Assembly: GCF_003258705.1 (NCBI RefSeq)
Contig: NZ_CP029480.1
Location: 62,001-126,000, forward strand
Source: Arcticibacterium luteifluviistationis
GTDB taxonomy: Bacteria; Bacteroidota; Bacteroidia; Cytophagales; Spirosomataceae
Length of the DNA stretch: 64,000 nt
Direction: 5' to 3'
Below are positions 18,074 through 27,024 of the stretch, piece after piece. Below the pieces are notes generated by a model. That model had not been told where the DNA came from and did no database searches. It saw nothing but the letters and a program-made list of their open reading frames with translations. The first letter of the stretch is position 1. Every line of letters begins with the position of its first letter. The position numbers and the translations under genes are program-made.

Positions 18074-20500
18074 TTAAGCCCATTCTCTGTATTCCGAGTC
18101 ATCTGGACTATTTAAAAAAGATGAAAAACGGTTAGGGAATAGTGCCTTTCTTTTCGCCTTATAATCGAGAGTAAATGGCACTCTTTCATCTAATGATTTA
18201 AGACTTGAAAGCATTAAACCGATGGCCGTTGAATATTTCGGTTGCGATAATTCAAGAAATCTATTGTTATCAATATGCAAAGTTGAATCTGTAATACGGA
18301 CTTGTAGAGGGTTGAATGATTTTTCAATAATTGATTTAACCAAATGAAGTTTAGCCATAGCACCAGATAGCATTACACCGTTCCCTAAAACACGAGCATA
18401 ACCACTCTCAATTGCTTTTGAAGCTATTATGCTGACAATTTCTTTTATTCGACATTCTATAACTACGACTACGGATCTAAGAAGTAGCTGTTTTGCAACT
18501 TGACCATCTTTATCTGCTAATTCTAGGACTTCATTTATTTCAATTTCTTTACTCGACCTATCACAACAAGTTCTCAAAACTTCTTCTGCCCTTAATTCTG
18601 TAATATTAAAAGCAGAAATTAAGTCTTTTATAATTGCCCGTGTTCCAAAATCCAAAACATGTGTATATCGCAAACCGAACTCTTTATAGACAGTTATTTC
18701 AGTGAATTGTGCACCTAAATTAATCAACAAAATACCGTTTTTCTTATCCTCCATTGAAAGGACCGCGGTAGCATCAGCAATTGAACTATACACCATGTTC
18801 GCAACATTCACTTGGTTTGGATAGGAGGTTCTTTTTTTGCCCAAAACATTATATTGCAGATTATTTAATACATCGTAATGAACATATAATTTGGTTTCAG
18901 GGATAGTAACACAGTTAAAATGACAAATAAGTTTATTTCCAGTTGCACCTTCTGGGTATTTGTTTATTCTTACTCCGTCAATGAAAAAATCTGTTGGCAT
19001 CACGTGTAAACATTCTTCTTTACTGGCCTTTGGGACATTTAAATTTGCAGATTTCATTAAGTCCATCAAAATGGATTTGCTAATCGTGAATTTATTGCCT
19101 CCGTTAGAGTACTCTTCTTTATGCTGCTTTAAACTCATTAATCCATTCGAAATATTACAATTTACTGAGCCTATATCTAAACCGGCTTTATTCGCCAATT
19201 CTTCTAGAACTCGACTGGCCGCCTGGATAACATTTAACTTATTTTCGAAAGATTCTTCTTCTGAATAATCAAGAATGGTAATAAGACCATTCTCGTCTTT
19301 CCTGCCTGCAACGGCACATATTTTATAATTACCAATGTCTAGGCCAATAGAGTAAACGGTTTCTTCTTTACCAAAATCATTTCTCCTAATATTCTCGATT
19401 TTTTTACTTTTATTTTCCTCTTTTTCGCTAAAAGCGATTTGTTCTCTTAAGGGGTTTCGTGCAATCTCATAGAACTCTTTATTTTTCGTGAAATCCAAAA
19501 TACCATTGTCAACCATTTCATTCATGGTTGCTGATATATCTTCAGGGCTTTTCTCTAACCGCTGTGCGATCTGTTCAATTCTATCTTTAAAGAAACCTTT
19601 ACGCACGTCATGAAAACTTGACATATTCATTAACTTAACTCGTGTTAATTCAGCATCGCTTCGTCTTTCTAAATCACCGGTGATTGATAAATATAATTTG
19701 TCAAAAAAAACCTGCAAAAGCCTTGGGTCTATTTCAGTAGAGTTATTTGAAATTTTAGTTTTTTCGAATATCATTTCCGCTATTGCACTTTCAAAGCCAG
19801 CTTCTAGTTTTATCAAACCATTATCCATCGAAGTAATTCCTAAAAGAATAGTCCTTATTTTGCTTAAGCGTAAGGGTTCAACTCTTAGTTTCTTCTGAAA
19901 AAGTTCTGGGATACTTTTTTCGAAGTAATCGAGAAGACCTAAAAATTCTTCTTGAATACATATTATAACTTTCACAGGTTGTTCTAAGCCTAAAATTTCC
20001 TTGATTGTTTCTATAAATTTATACTGTTCAGTAGTATTTCCGAAAGTATAAAGTTCTTCAAACTGGTCAAAAACGAGATATATAGGTTTGAAATATTTGC
20101 GATATATCGCCCTAAAACATTTGGCAAGGTTGGATTCGTTTTTGTAATGTATTGAATCTAATTCAGTAATAGACCAATCTTGTTCTAACCAGTCTAAACC
20201 TTCGTTCTTGCCACCTCTAAGGGCATACAATGCTTTTTCAACAGAATCATTAATGTCATTTCCTCTCCTTATACTAATTGGCAACCAATCATGCTTTCCA
20301 AACTTACTGGCCAAACCGCATTGAATCAAACTGGTTTTACCTGAACCAGAAGCTCCGTAAATAAGTAAAATATCTGCTTGAAAAACCATTTCGTATAGCC
20401 TTTCCAACTCAGATTCTCTCCCAAAGAAAATATCATTGTCTTCACTCTTATAGGAGTCTAAGTACTTAAATGGATACCGTTTTTGCATGTTAGAAATCAC
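18074..20500 (-). CDS. STAND NTPase fused to an FtsA-like actin domain
   Basis: The 808-residue protein has two recognisable halves. Residues about 20-350 are a STAND-type P-loop NTPase: FFGRESELERL at 25-35, Walker A YGASGSGKTSL at 48-58, Walker B IYLVFDQFEEL at 140-150, then a winged-helix-like segment. Residues 383-770 match the cell-division actin homologue FtsA: phosphate-1 loop SIGLDIGNYKIC at 384-395, the FtsA-specific 1C-region pattern HVMPTDFFIDGVRINKYPEG at about 499-518, phosphate-2-like INLGAQFTEITVY at 593-605, and adenosine-loop GNGVMLSGAMAKL at 706-718. The phosphate-2 loop lacks the usual DxGGG. The C-terminus shows no clear membrane-targeting helix. It overlaps the preceding gene by 11 bp. 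STAND proteins are commonly phage sensors; FtsA could be effector, membrane/FtsZ hook or decoy (inference). Confidence 0.85.
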   Translation of the reverse strand: MISNMQKRYPFKYLDSYKSEDNDIFFGRESELERLYEMVFQADILLIYGASGSGKTSLIQCGLASKFGKHDWLPISIRRGNDINDSVEKALYALRGGKNEGLDWLEQDWSITELDSIHYKNESNLAKCFRAIYRKYFKPIYLVFDQFEELYTFGNTTEQYKFIETIKEILGLEQPVKVIICIQEEFLGLLDYFEKSIPELFQKKLRVEPLRLSKIRTILLGITSMDNGLIKLEAGFESAIAEMIFEKTKISNNSTEIDPRLLQVFFDKLYLSITGDLERRSDAELTRVKLMNMSSFHDVRKGFFKDRIEQIAQRLEKSPEDISATMNEMVDNGILDFTKNKEFYEIARNPLREQIAFSEKEENKSKKIENIRRNDFGKEETVYSIGLDIGNYKICAVAGRKDENGLITILDYSEEESFENKLNVIQAASRVLEELANKAGLDIGSVNCNISNGLMSLKQHKEEYSNGGNKFTISKSILMDLMKSANLNVPKASKEECLHVMPTDFFIDGVRINKYPEGATGNKLICHFNCVTIPETKLYVHYDVLNNLQYNVLGKKRTSYPNQVNVANMVYSSIADATAVLSMEDKKNGILLINLGAQFTEITVYKEFGLRYTHVLDFGTRAIIKDLISAFNITELRAEEVLRTCCDRSSKEIEINEVLELADKDGQVAKQLLLRSVVVVIECRIKEIVSIIASKAIESGYARVLGNGVMLSGAMAKLHLVKSIIEKSFNPLQVRITDSTLHIDNNRFLELSQPKYSTAIGLMLSSLKSLDERVPFTLDYKAKRKALFPNRFSSFLNSPDDSEYREWA

Positions 20501-22124
20501 CTAAATTTAATTCATCCATTAGCAAAAATCGGTGAGCATCCTTAAACTGATGAACCACCAAGCCTAAATTAAATTGTTTTCTTTTATTCTCATCCATCAT
20601 TAGATCGTTAATGTCACTTTTTGCATACAAACTATCCATTTTTTCAATATCAATACTACTATTATCCTCCAAGAAATGGTATTTTAAACTGCCGCCATCA
20701 ATAGTTTGCGAATTATAAAAACAAATTTTCGTCCCATTCTCAAAAGTTAATGAATTGTAATCAATCACAAAAGGGGAAAGATTTATACTGTTTTGATAGT
20801 CCTTCCCCTTGTAAAGCAAAACCGCATCTGTGCTTACTGGGCCTGTGGTAAAGTTTATTTTTTCAGAATCAACGTTTGCCTTATTGTTGATACCGATAGC
20901 TGCATAATGATGAATATAGTTTGGATTTTCATTTCTGACCTGTAAGTAAGAAATACGTCTAATGGAAGCCATTTTATACTTTGCCAAACAATTAAAATGT
21001 TTAAAAAAAGCAACTAATTGTGTTTCCGATTCGTAGCAATCTAGCCTTGTTAAATGAGAATTTTTAGTTTTTTCAACCAAAGTTTGAAATCGCCGGCAAA
21101 TTTCAAAAATTTCGCCCCCATCTCTAAGTTTAGTATTCAAATTCTTAATCTCCGGAATTGGGAAATCAAGCTCATCCCCGGCTTGATAGAATATAATATG
21201 AAGTAATTGAAGCAACTTAAATTGTTCCATAAGACTAGGCTCAAATGAAGATTCCAAGCGATCACGAATGACTTTCTTGGTTCCTTCGGAAATGACCTTA
21301 TTGTTAAGTTTTTGAGCATTCCAAAATTCGGATAAAAAAGCAAATATTATTAAGTCGAGACTGCTACTAACAATATTAATGGCTCGTAAAATATAATTAC
21401 TTTGTTTAATATCTGAAAAATTCTCTTTGCCAATCGCCATTAATTTACCAAAAGAATTCCCAATTACCCCAACAAAACTTTTGACTATTATTTCCTTCGC
21501 AACATCACTAATTCTATGGTCCACCTCCCAATTGCTATAGGTATTAGCCTTAATTAGAAACTTATTAGCAATCTCACATTCGGGAGCTATTGTTTCAATA
21601 ATACTCTTAGTCAAAAGTTCATTAAAAGCTCTGAACCCTGTGAAATAATCAAAAGAATTATTATCAAAATCATTTATATGGTAGGCTTTCCCTTCATATT
21701 CAAAATTACCAGTTTCGTTTTGCTCTAAGAGGCTTTTAAAGCTTTGAAAAGAATTAGCTATTTCGTGATGTTTATCACTAACGTTTATTCTTAACGCTTC
21801 TGGACTTATACCTTGAATTAAGACTTTAGTTCTAGAAACTCGTTCCTCAATTTTTTTAATTCGAGCAACTATTTCACCATTCTGATTAATTACTAATTCC
21901 ACCTTATTTTGAAGAGGCCCTATAAATTTATCAAGCTCAATATTAATTTCAGGAATAACTAAATTTCCCTCTATCGATGTTTTCCAATTCGCTAAACTAG
22001 CATCTAATGCTTCCTGAATAGAACCAAGTGTGTCTCTATTCTCCTTAATTCCTTTCTGAATATGGTAATATACATTGCGTTGATACGCGACAAGTGTTGA
22101 GTGGTTTTCTTCTTTTTTTAGCAA
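20490..22124 (-). CDS. Unrecognised second protein of the STAND-FtsA cassette
   Basis: This 544-residue protein has no signal peptide. The first 120 residues are predicted helical and coiled (KNRDTLGSIQEALDASL; GEIVARIKKIEERVSRTKVL). A hydrophobic helix (INIVSSSLDLIIFAFLSEFW) lies near 253-272. The last third looks beta-rich, with SINLSPFVIDYNSLTFENGT and KYHFLEDNSSIDIEKM. I recognise no family. Its stop overlaps the STAND-FtsA start by 11 bp and its start lies 39 bp after the small hydrophobic gene, so the three form one operon. It could be the partner that the STAND protein binds, or the effector; neither is shown by sequence. Confidence 0.7.
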   Translation of the reverse strand: MLKKEENHSTLVAYQRNVYYHIQKGIKENRDTLGSIQEALDASLANWKTSIEGNLVIPEINIELDKFIGPLQNKVELVINQNGEIVARIKKIEERVSRTKVLIQGISPEALRINVSDKHHEIANSFQSFKSLLEQNETGNFEYEGKAYHINDFDNNSFDYFTGFRAFNELLTKSIIETIAPECEIANKFLIKANTYSNWEVDHRISDVAKEIIVKSFVGVIGNSFGKLMAIGKENFSDIKQSNYILRAINIVSSSLDLIIFAFLSEFWNAQKLNNKVISEGTKKVIRDRLESSFEPSLMEQFKLLQLLHIIFYQAGDELDFPIPEIKNLNTKLRDGGEIFEICRRFQTLVEKTKNSHLTRLDCYESETQLVAFFKHFNCLAKYKMASIRRISYLQVRNENPNYIHHYAAIGINNKANVDSEKINFTTGPVSTDAVLLYKGKDYQNSINLSPFVIDYNSLTFENGTKICFYNSQTIDGGSLKYHFLEDNSSIDIEKMDSLYAKSDINDLMMDENKRKQFNLGLVVHQFKDAHRFLLMDELNLGDF

Positions 22125-22163
22125 TTCCCCGTAGCATAATTTGAAGTTTTCTAGGAATCTGTT

Positions 22164-22658
22164 TTAAAAAAAAACTGGAAATGGGTGGTCTTCGTTGATA
22201 TTTGGAAGACTATCTATTTTTTTAAAGAAAGAATTCACTAATTCATCGGCATTATGCAAACCATCTATTTGTCTGATAATATTATCGTCTTTTATAATAT
22301 CAAGCGAATTTCCTTTTTCAATTTCGTCTAACAAGCTTTTCCTTACACGTGTTAATTCTCGTCTATTAGCTCTTTTTGACTTTGCATGGGGTTCATATAA
22401 GTGTTCGATATTTCTTACAGCCCAAACCAAAGCTTTATGAATAGTTTTTTCTAAATCATGATTAAGTTCAGACGGCTTAGGCCGTTTAATTAGATTCTGG
22501 ACTTTTTTTAAATCAATTATATTAATACTAGATGAAACGGCATTAGTGGCAAAGCCACCAATAATGGCGTCTAATAAAGGTAATCCAGTTGCAAAGCTTG
22601 CTAAGCCATATGCTGCTTGAAGGGCTAGAGATAATATATTATTAGGAAAATGTGGCAT
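22164..22658 (-). CDS. Small protein with hydrophobic N-terminus, first gene of the STAND-FtsA cassette
   Basis: The 164-residue protein begins with about 45 mostly hydrophobic, small-residue-rich positions (SLALQAAYGLASFATGLPLL, then IIGGFATNAVSSSINII) compatible with one or two membrane helices. A soluble, charged helical part follows (KTIHKALVWAVRNIEHLYEP; KRANRRELTRVRKSLLDEI). No signal-peptidase site is evident. This layout is seen in membrane-acting effectors of STAND-linked systems, but the assignment is inference. It is transcribed first. The upstream gap to 23834 contains no competing gene. Confidence 0.65.
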   Translation of the reverse strand: MPHFPNNILSLALQAAYGLASFATGLPLLDAIIGGFATNAVSSSINIIDLKKVQNLIKRPKPSELNHDLEKTIHKALVWAVRNIEHLYEPHAKSKRANRRELTRVRKSLLDEIEKGNSLDIIKDDNIIRQIDGLHNADELVNSFFKKIDSLPNINEDHPFPVFF

Positions 22659-23834
22659 CTTCAGTCATTAATTTTAGAAGAGGAATGAGTAAATATACCT
22701 CCTCTTCTAGTTTTTCAAAAATCTTATATTTCAAGAGATACCATACTCATTTCTAGCCCAAGGCCAATAAATCAAGTTAGTAACCACGCCTAAAAGTCCT
22801 AATCCGGCTAATCGTAGCCACTCATATCCAAACACAACGACAAGCCTGAAGTTGTAGTAATGGTTTGACTACATAGTAATCTTCCATATTTGAGTTTATT
22901 TTGCCTCAAAAGTGTTAAATCATCAGGGTTTAAGATAAGTCAAGCATGTAGGATAGCATGACTACATATATGAATAGAGCTAGTCTTGTATCCTTCGCAA
23001 AAAGGTAAGACCCCAATGAATATAGACGTTCACATATAACTCTGTCTGAACTCAGGGATGATTTTATTTAATTGACTATTATTTTGGATAATTTGAAGTG
23101 CCATAATAGAACCGATGATGAACTAGCTTTTTACCCAAAGTCAAGGGTTGACTTAGAGGGTGGAAACCCGCTTTGCTGGAGGTGACACTTTCCATGTTTA
23201 GTAGTAGGAAAAAGGATAGTCCCTGAAAAATGTTGATAAAGAATATTGAAGTAACAACAATCTATTACAAATCTTGGACAACCGTTAAAGTGAATTAACC
23301 TGAGACCAACCTAACCTTAACCAAAGTTGATAGCTACATTTGCATAAGAAATTGTTAACAAAGTTCATTTTGTTAAGAACTTAGAAAGTCAGTACTAACA
23401 TAAGAGAAGGCTACAACCTCAAGTTACTATCATAAAAATTGTTCTAACTTTTTTTCTATTTCGTCTAGGCTTTGAAGGCTTAGAGTCCTAGTGACTGACG
23501 AAGTATGGCGATGAATATGTTATCCCTTCCAAGGCTGATAAGCTCAGTATTCAATATATGGCACCATCTCAAAGAAATTGTATCAGTACACTGAACTAGA
23601 GTTAGATTCCCATTGGATAGGCAGTTAATTGACCCAGCTATTCGACCTATCTAGCTTACGTGACTAGTAACATTTATCTTTAATACACCCTCCTATTAAT
23701 ATAGCTAATTCTGTAATTTTAATAGTCCTACGAAAACCCTTAAGGATTTTCTATATAGTTTTTATTTACTAAATTACCTGTGTAATTCAAGCAACAAATC
23801 ACACTTAGAATACATTGGCAATAATAAATAATTT
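22659..23834. other. Long non-coding stretch upstream of the STAND-FtsA cassette
   Basis: No convincing reading frame lies in these 1.18 kb. It holds repeat copy B (22866-22928), a further CATGACTACAT word near 22964, and a hairpin with stem TTAACAAA/TTTTGTTAA at about 23357-23377. A gene-free stretch of this size in a packed island is unusual and could hide a small RNA or a decayed gene. Confidence 0.5.
22866..22928 (+). repeat. Degenerate flanking repeat, copy B
   Basis: This is the counterpart of copy A at 17802-17864, in the same orientation and at nearly the same distance (208 bp) from the cassette's other end. The shared blocks TGACTACAT and GTGTTAAAT are nine bases each and exact. Confidence 0.5.
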
Positions 23835-23929
23835 GGGAAGGAAGAAATAAAGACTTGATAGCACCTTCGAGAAAGTGAACTCATTCAGGTAGTTCTCTAC
23901 CTGATGTAGTCCGAAGTTTTGACCTTCCC
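23835..23929 (+). ncRNA. Candidate structured leader before the orphan gene
   Basis: GGGAAGG (23835-23841) pairs with CCTTCCC (23923-23929) to close a domain of about 95 bases ending 7 bases before the ATG at 23937. Inside is a 9-bp hairpin with one bulged T (CAT-T-CAGGTA at 23882-23891 with TACCTGATG at 23898-23906). GACT/AGTC (23852-23855 with 23908-23911) or alternatively CTTCG/CGAAG (23865-23869 with 23912-23916) can also pair. No known RNA family is recognised. It could be a regulatory leader or a functional RNA. Confidence 0.35.
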
Positions 23930-23936
23930 TTTTGTT

Positions 23937-25418
23937 ATGAAAAACAGAACTGCATATATAATCAAATCAAATTTTTCGTTTTACAATAAAATTTTCTGCA
24001 ATTATGGATTGAAGGATAGTTTTAAATTTTTAAAAAGTCCCACTTGCCTAAATGATATTATTTGTTCAAACCTTTCAGATATAAATATTTATAACGGTCG
24101 TTTTCATTTAGCTGCTCATCTTCAATATACAGACTTTTACCCACAGAATCGTGATGACGGAAAGTTTAATATTCCTGATTTTGCCAAAGTTCGAACTAAA
24201 GAAGAATTTGAAAAATACGGTTGTGTAGAGAAAGCTTTTAAAGATAATTCAATCAAGTATAATCATACTAAGAGGGCCTTTATTAATAATATTGGAGAAA
24301 TAAAATATAGCTCAAAAGCTCATTACCATAATTGCTTTTCTACACAATACTTAAAAAAAAACAAATTCTGGATAGCTGCTAGTATTATAAAACGATTAGA
24401 TAGTTGGCTCTACGGTCTAATAAAAAATCAAAATCATTCAACTATCCCTTTACATATTGGCAACAACTTAAAGGTTGATGTTATTTATGATAGATTAAAA
24501 AACAAAATAGTTATTGGAGCTAAAACAATTACAATTCTTCATAGACTTAAAGTTAGCTTATGTCCCTTCGGGTTACTTAGTATTTCAATTTCTTATAGTA
24601 TTACCTCAAATAGTTATATTGATACAACAGATCTAATTATCATCCAAAAAATCATCGAAAAAGACAATACCATAATATATAAAAACAAACGGTTCAATAG
24701 CCTTAATTCACTTTTAGAATATATAAAATCACATTTTGAAAACTCTGTTTTTGAAGTAAAAGAAAAAAATGAAAATGAAAATTTAGGAACCGTCACTACC
24801 ATAAATTTTTCTAACCCAAGTGAAAACATCCCATCAAAAAAAGGAATTATTGGAATTCTTGACATGGATTTAAACCATCAAGATTATAGTAGTTCATACA
24901 TAGATTCTTATACTTCAAAGTTCGGAAAATATGAAAATGATATAACAGTATTTAAAAACAATAGACTTCTTTACTTATTTGATAACAAATGGAATTATAT
25001 GCGAGCAAAAACACTGTTCAATTGGGCATTTTCAGATGTTTACTCTTCTATATATGTTAAAAGAAAATTATTGAAAATATTTTCATTTAAGGCTCAAAAA
25101 CTATTAGAAAAATCAGATAAGTTAAGCAATTTGGACAAGGCATATATCAAATCATTAAATCAATTCTTATTAAATTTAGAACAATACAAAAAACTCCCAA
25201 GACCATTAAGACAGTTATTCTATCGATTTATTGAAGAATTAAATTTTGACTACAAAAAGGAAACATCGTTACTCAAAGAGAGTTTAAAAACGTATAAATC
25301 AAATTCTAAAAAAGATGATTTTATTGACTATTTCACTTTAAATCCAAACTTTATGGGAATAGGAATTGATTTCAATAAAATAATAAGAAAAATAACAATG
25401 AAAGACATCTTAAAATAA
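23937..25418 (+). CDS. Unrecognised orphan protein, last cargo gene of the element
   Basis: ATG 23937 is preferred over an in-frame TTG 18 bases upstream because the TTG falls inside the potential closing stem of the leader. The 493-residue protein is basic, very rich in Asn, Lys, Ile, Ser and Tyr, and encoded by AT-rich DNA, unlike its neighbours. There is no signal peptide. A moderately hydrophobic beta-rich stretch (KVSLCPFGLLSISISYSITS) lies near 210-230, and the C-terminal third is helical. No reverse-transcriptase, nuclease or ATPase motif was found. Codon usage suggests a separate origin. Its place among defence genes is the only functional hint. Confidence 0.6.
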   Translation: MKNRTAYIIKSNFSFYNKIFCNYGLKDSFKFLKSPTCLNDIICSNLSDINIYNGRFHLAAHLQYTDFYPQNRDDGKFNIPDFAKVRTKEEFEKYGCVEKAFKDNSIKYNHTKRAFINNIGEIKYSSKAHYHNCFSTQYLKKNKFWIAASIIKRLDSWLYGLIKNQNHSTIPLHIGNNLKVDVIYDRLKNKIVIGAKTITILHRLKVSLCPFGLLSISISYSITSNSYIDTTDLIIIQKIIEKDNTIIYKNKRFNSLNSLLEYIKSHFENSVFEVKEKNENENLGTVTTINFSNPSENIPSKKGIIGILDMDLNHQDYSSSYIDSYTSKFGKYENDITVFKNNRLLYLFDNKWNYMRAKTLFNWAFSDVYSSIYVKRKLLKIFSFKAQKLLEKSDKLSNLDKAYIKSLNQFLLNLEQYKKLPRPLRQLFYRFIEELNFDYKKETSLLKESLKTYKSNSKKDDFIDYFTLNPNFMGIGIDFNKIIRKITMKDILK

Positions 25419-25645
25419 AAAAATGCTAAGAATAAGCTATTGAATTTATAATTCAGTCACACTTTTTTCAAACCATTGGCACCATTCAATAATATTCTCC
25501 AAGCCGTTCCGATTATAATAACCGCATCAAACTTGAAACGGATTTAGTTCCTAGAAAAACTAATCAGTTCATAGTATTATGGATGAAATTTATTGAAAAA
25601 TCTTGGGTGTTTTAAACCCAAACGATAATAATTCATATCCATTTT

Positions 25646-26866
25646 TTATATAGTTTTTTTGACACTCAACATCTCCGCAAGAGCAAGTGCATTATGAGAT
25701 TGCCCTTTACCAATGTATTGGAGGAAAGTTGCTTCTCTAGTATGACCTGTCATAGACATTATTAGTGGAGTCGCATACTTGCCATACATATTGGTCGCAA
25801 GGGAGCGTCTTCCAATGTGGGTGCTTATTAACTTCCATTTAGGAAAAACTCCTTCCACTTTTCTATTAGTTTTAGGGTCATTTAATGCTCCTTTGACAGG
25901 CTCATCAAGACCAGCCAATTTACCTACTTCTTTAATTAATCGATTATAATTTTGATCGGAAAACTTTAATGGAAATGCTCCTCCCCTTTTCTTTAATACT
26001 TCTTCAACCTCAGGAAAAATAGGGAGTAATACTTCCTTTCCTCCTTTTTGTTGCTTCAGACTAATAAGCCGATGACCTTCCATTTCCGTAAGGCTTTCTT
26101 CATTCAATTTCAGGAGGTCAGAAACTCTTTGCCCTGTAAAACAACTAATTATCAACCAATCACGTGCAGCCTCTAGACTTTCATTAGCCAGGTGAACAGT
26201 TTTTATTCGTTCTAATTCCTCTAGTGTAAGAAAGATTTTATGAACTTTCCCAGGTTTGGCTGTCAAGCTCTCCAATTGATAGCTAGTCGGGATTCCTTGA
26301 GTTCTAGCGTAGCGACCTATGGTCTTCAACATATCCACAACTTTCTTTACATAATTGGGTCCATACTGCTCTTCCTCTCTTAAATACTCCTTAAATTCTT
26401 CATTGAACTCTAAATCGATATGATTCATTTGAAAATCTCTTCCAGAATACTCTTGATACTTTAATATTATCTTTTTTATTGATAGAATCTTTTGGAGTGA
26501 ACTTTTGGCTAAACTATCAATCTTTTCATCATGGTAGCTTTGAATTAGATCAATCATTAATGCCGATTTAATCTCTTCTTCTTTTGGAGAAATAGCATTC
26601 TTCAACCAAGCTGTGTTTATACCTCCTTTCGATTGATTAGAATTATAAGCAGTTAGTATCTGAAGTCTTAGTTTTTCAAGGTCTGATTGTACGTTCTTAC
26701 TCAGCACGTCCTTTGCATTTTTTACCTGTCCTTTAGACGTACTCCATTTCTCGGAATTAATCACATAAGGAGTTTTAGCTTTTACATCTACAGTAGAGTC
26801 ACGAAGTCTCACATAGATGTTTGCAGGATTTCGTTTTGATTGAATCAAGAATTTAATTGATGCCAT
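25646..26866 (-). CDS. Tyrosine recombinase (integrase) of the element
   Basis: The 406-residue protein has an N-terminal arm domain of Bacteroidota type (residues 1-85), a SAM-like core-binding domain (about 105-200) and a catalytic domain. The catalytic domain has the first Arg in SCFTGQRVSDLLKL near 240-253, H-x-x-R in STHIGRRSLAT near 346-356, the second His in MTGHTRE near 370, and the nucleophile Tyr in FLQYIGKG near 380. It reads inward from attR, 138 bp away, and the right internal repeat begins 5 bp before its ATG. It catalyses insertion at the tRNA-Asp 3' end. The 25419-25645 gap is empty. Confidence 0.95.
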   Translation of the reverse strand: MASIKFLIQSKRNPANIYVRLRDSTVDVKAKTPYVINSEKWSTSKGQVKNAKDVLSKNVQSDLEKLRLQILTAYNSNQSKGGINTAWLKNAISPKEEEIKSALMIDLIQSYHDEKIDSLAKSSLQKILSIKKIILKYQEYSGRDFQMNHIDLEFNEEFKEYLREEEQYGPNYVKKVVDMLKTIGRYARTQGIPTSYQLESLTAKPGKVHKIFLTLEELERIKTVHLANESLEAARDWLIISCFTGQRVSDLLKLNEESLTEMEGHRLISLKQQKGGKEVLLPIFPEVEEVLKKRGGAFPLKFSDQNYNRLIKEVGKLAGLDEPVKGALNDPKTNRKVEGVFPKWKLISTHIGRRSLATNMYGKYATPLIMSMTGHTREATFLQYIGKGQSHNALALAEMLSVKKTI

Positions 26867-26870
26867 ATTT

Positions 26871-26918
26871 TTAGCCCGTATTTAGCCCGTAAATATGCAA
26901 TTTAATAAAACAAAATAC
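26871..26918 (+). repeat. Right internal end repeat, candidate arm site and int operator
   Basis: The same 18-mer and 12-mer as at 926-975 occur here, directly upstream of the integrase start on the opposite strand. Binding of integrase or excisionase here would also control int transcription. The remaining 85 bp up to attR are AT-rich with a near-palindrome CTTATTTATAAG at about 26951-26962. Confidence 0.6.
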
Positions 26919-27003
26919 AATCTAAATAAATCAATATGGATATAACTTTCTTATTTATAAGTTGTTACGAATTTGAATGAATTGCATGAAATTGCACGAC
27001 ACG

Positions 27004-27019
27004 GTCTCGTCCAGACCGC
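27004..27019 (+). repeat. attR: right 16-bp attachment repeat
   Basis: This is an exact copy of the attL 16-mer. It reproduces only the end of tRNA-Asp; the rest of the tRNA is absent here, so this is the trace of the pre-insertion tRNA 3' end. Confidence 0.9.
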
Positions 27020-27024
27020 AAGTT

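Larger units (their letters stand above)
854..27019. mobile_element. Integrated mobilisable element in tRNA-Asp carrying defence genes
   Basis: The element is bounded by a 16-bp direct repeat, has a tyrosine integrase at its right end reading inward from attR, and carries excisionase-like and HUH Rep genes near the left end. No type IV secretion or conjugation coupling genes are present, so it is an integrative mobilisable or rolling-circle-replicating element rather than a self-transmissible ICE. The cargo from about 5.2 to 25.4 kb is dominated by restriction and abortive-infection-type genes. Each end also carries an internal direct repeat, annotated separately. That the element is still mobile is inference. 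Confidence 0.88.

Noticed and set aside
23835-25418. Retron or other reverse-transcriptase system
   Set aside because: A structured leader precedes the gene, but the protein lacks the YxDD motif and other RT blocks.
854-27019. Conjugative transposon (ICE)
   Set aside because: No conjugation machinery, coupling protein or VirB4-type gene is present; only Rep, RHH, Xis-like and integrase genes.
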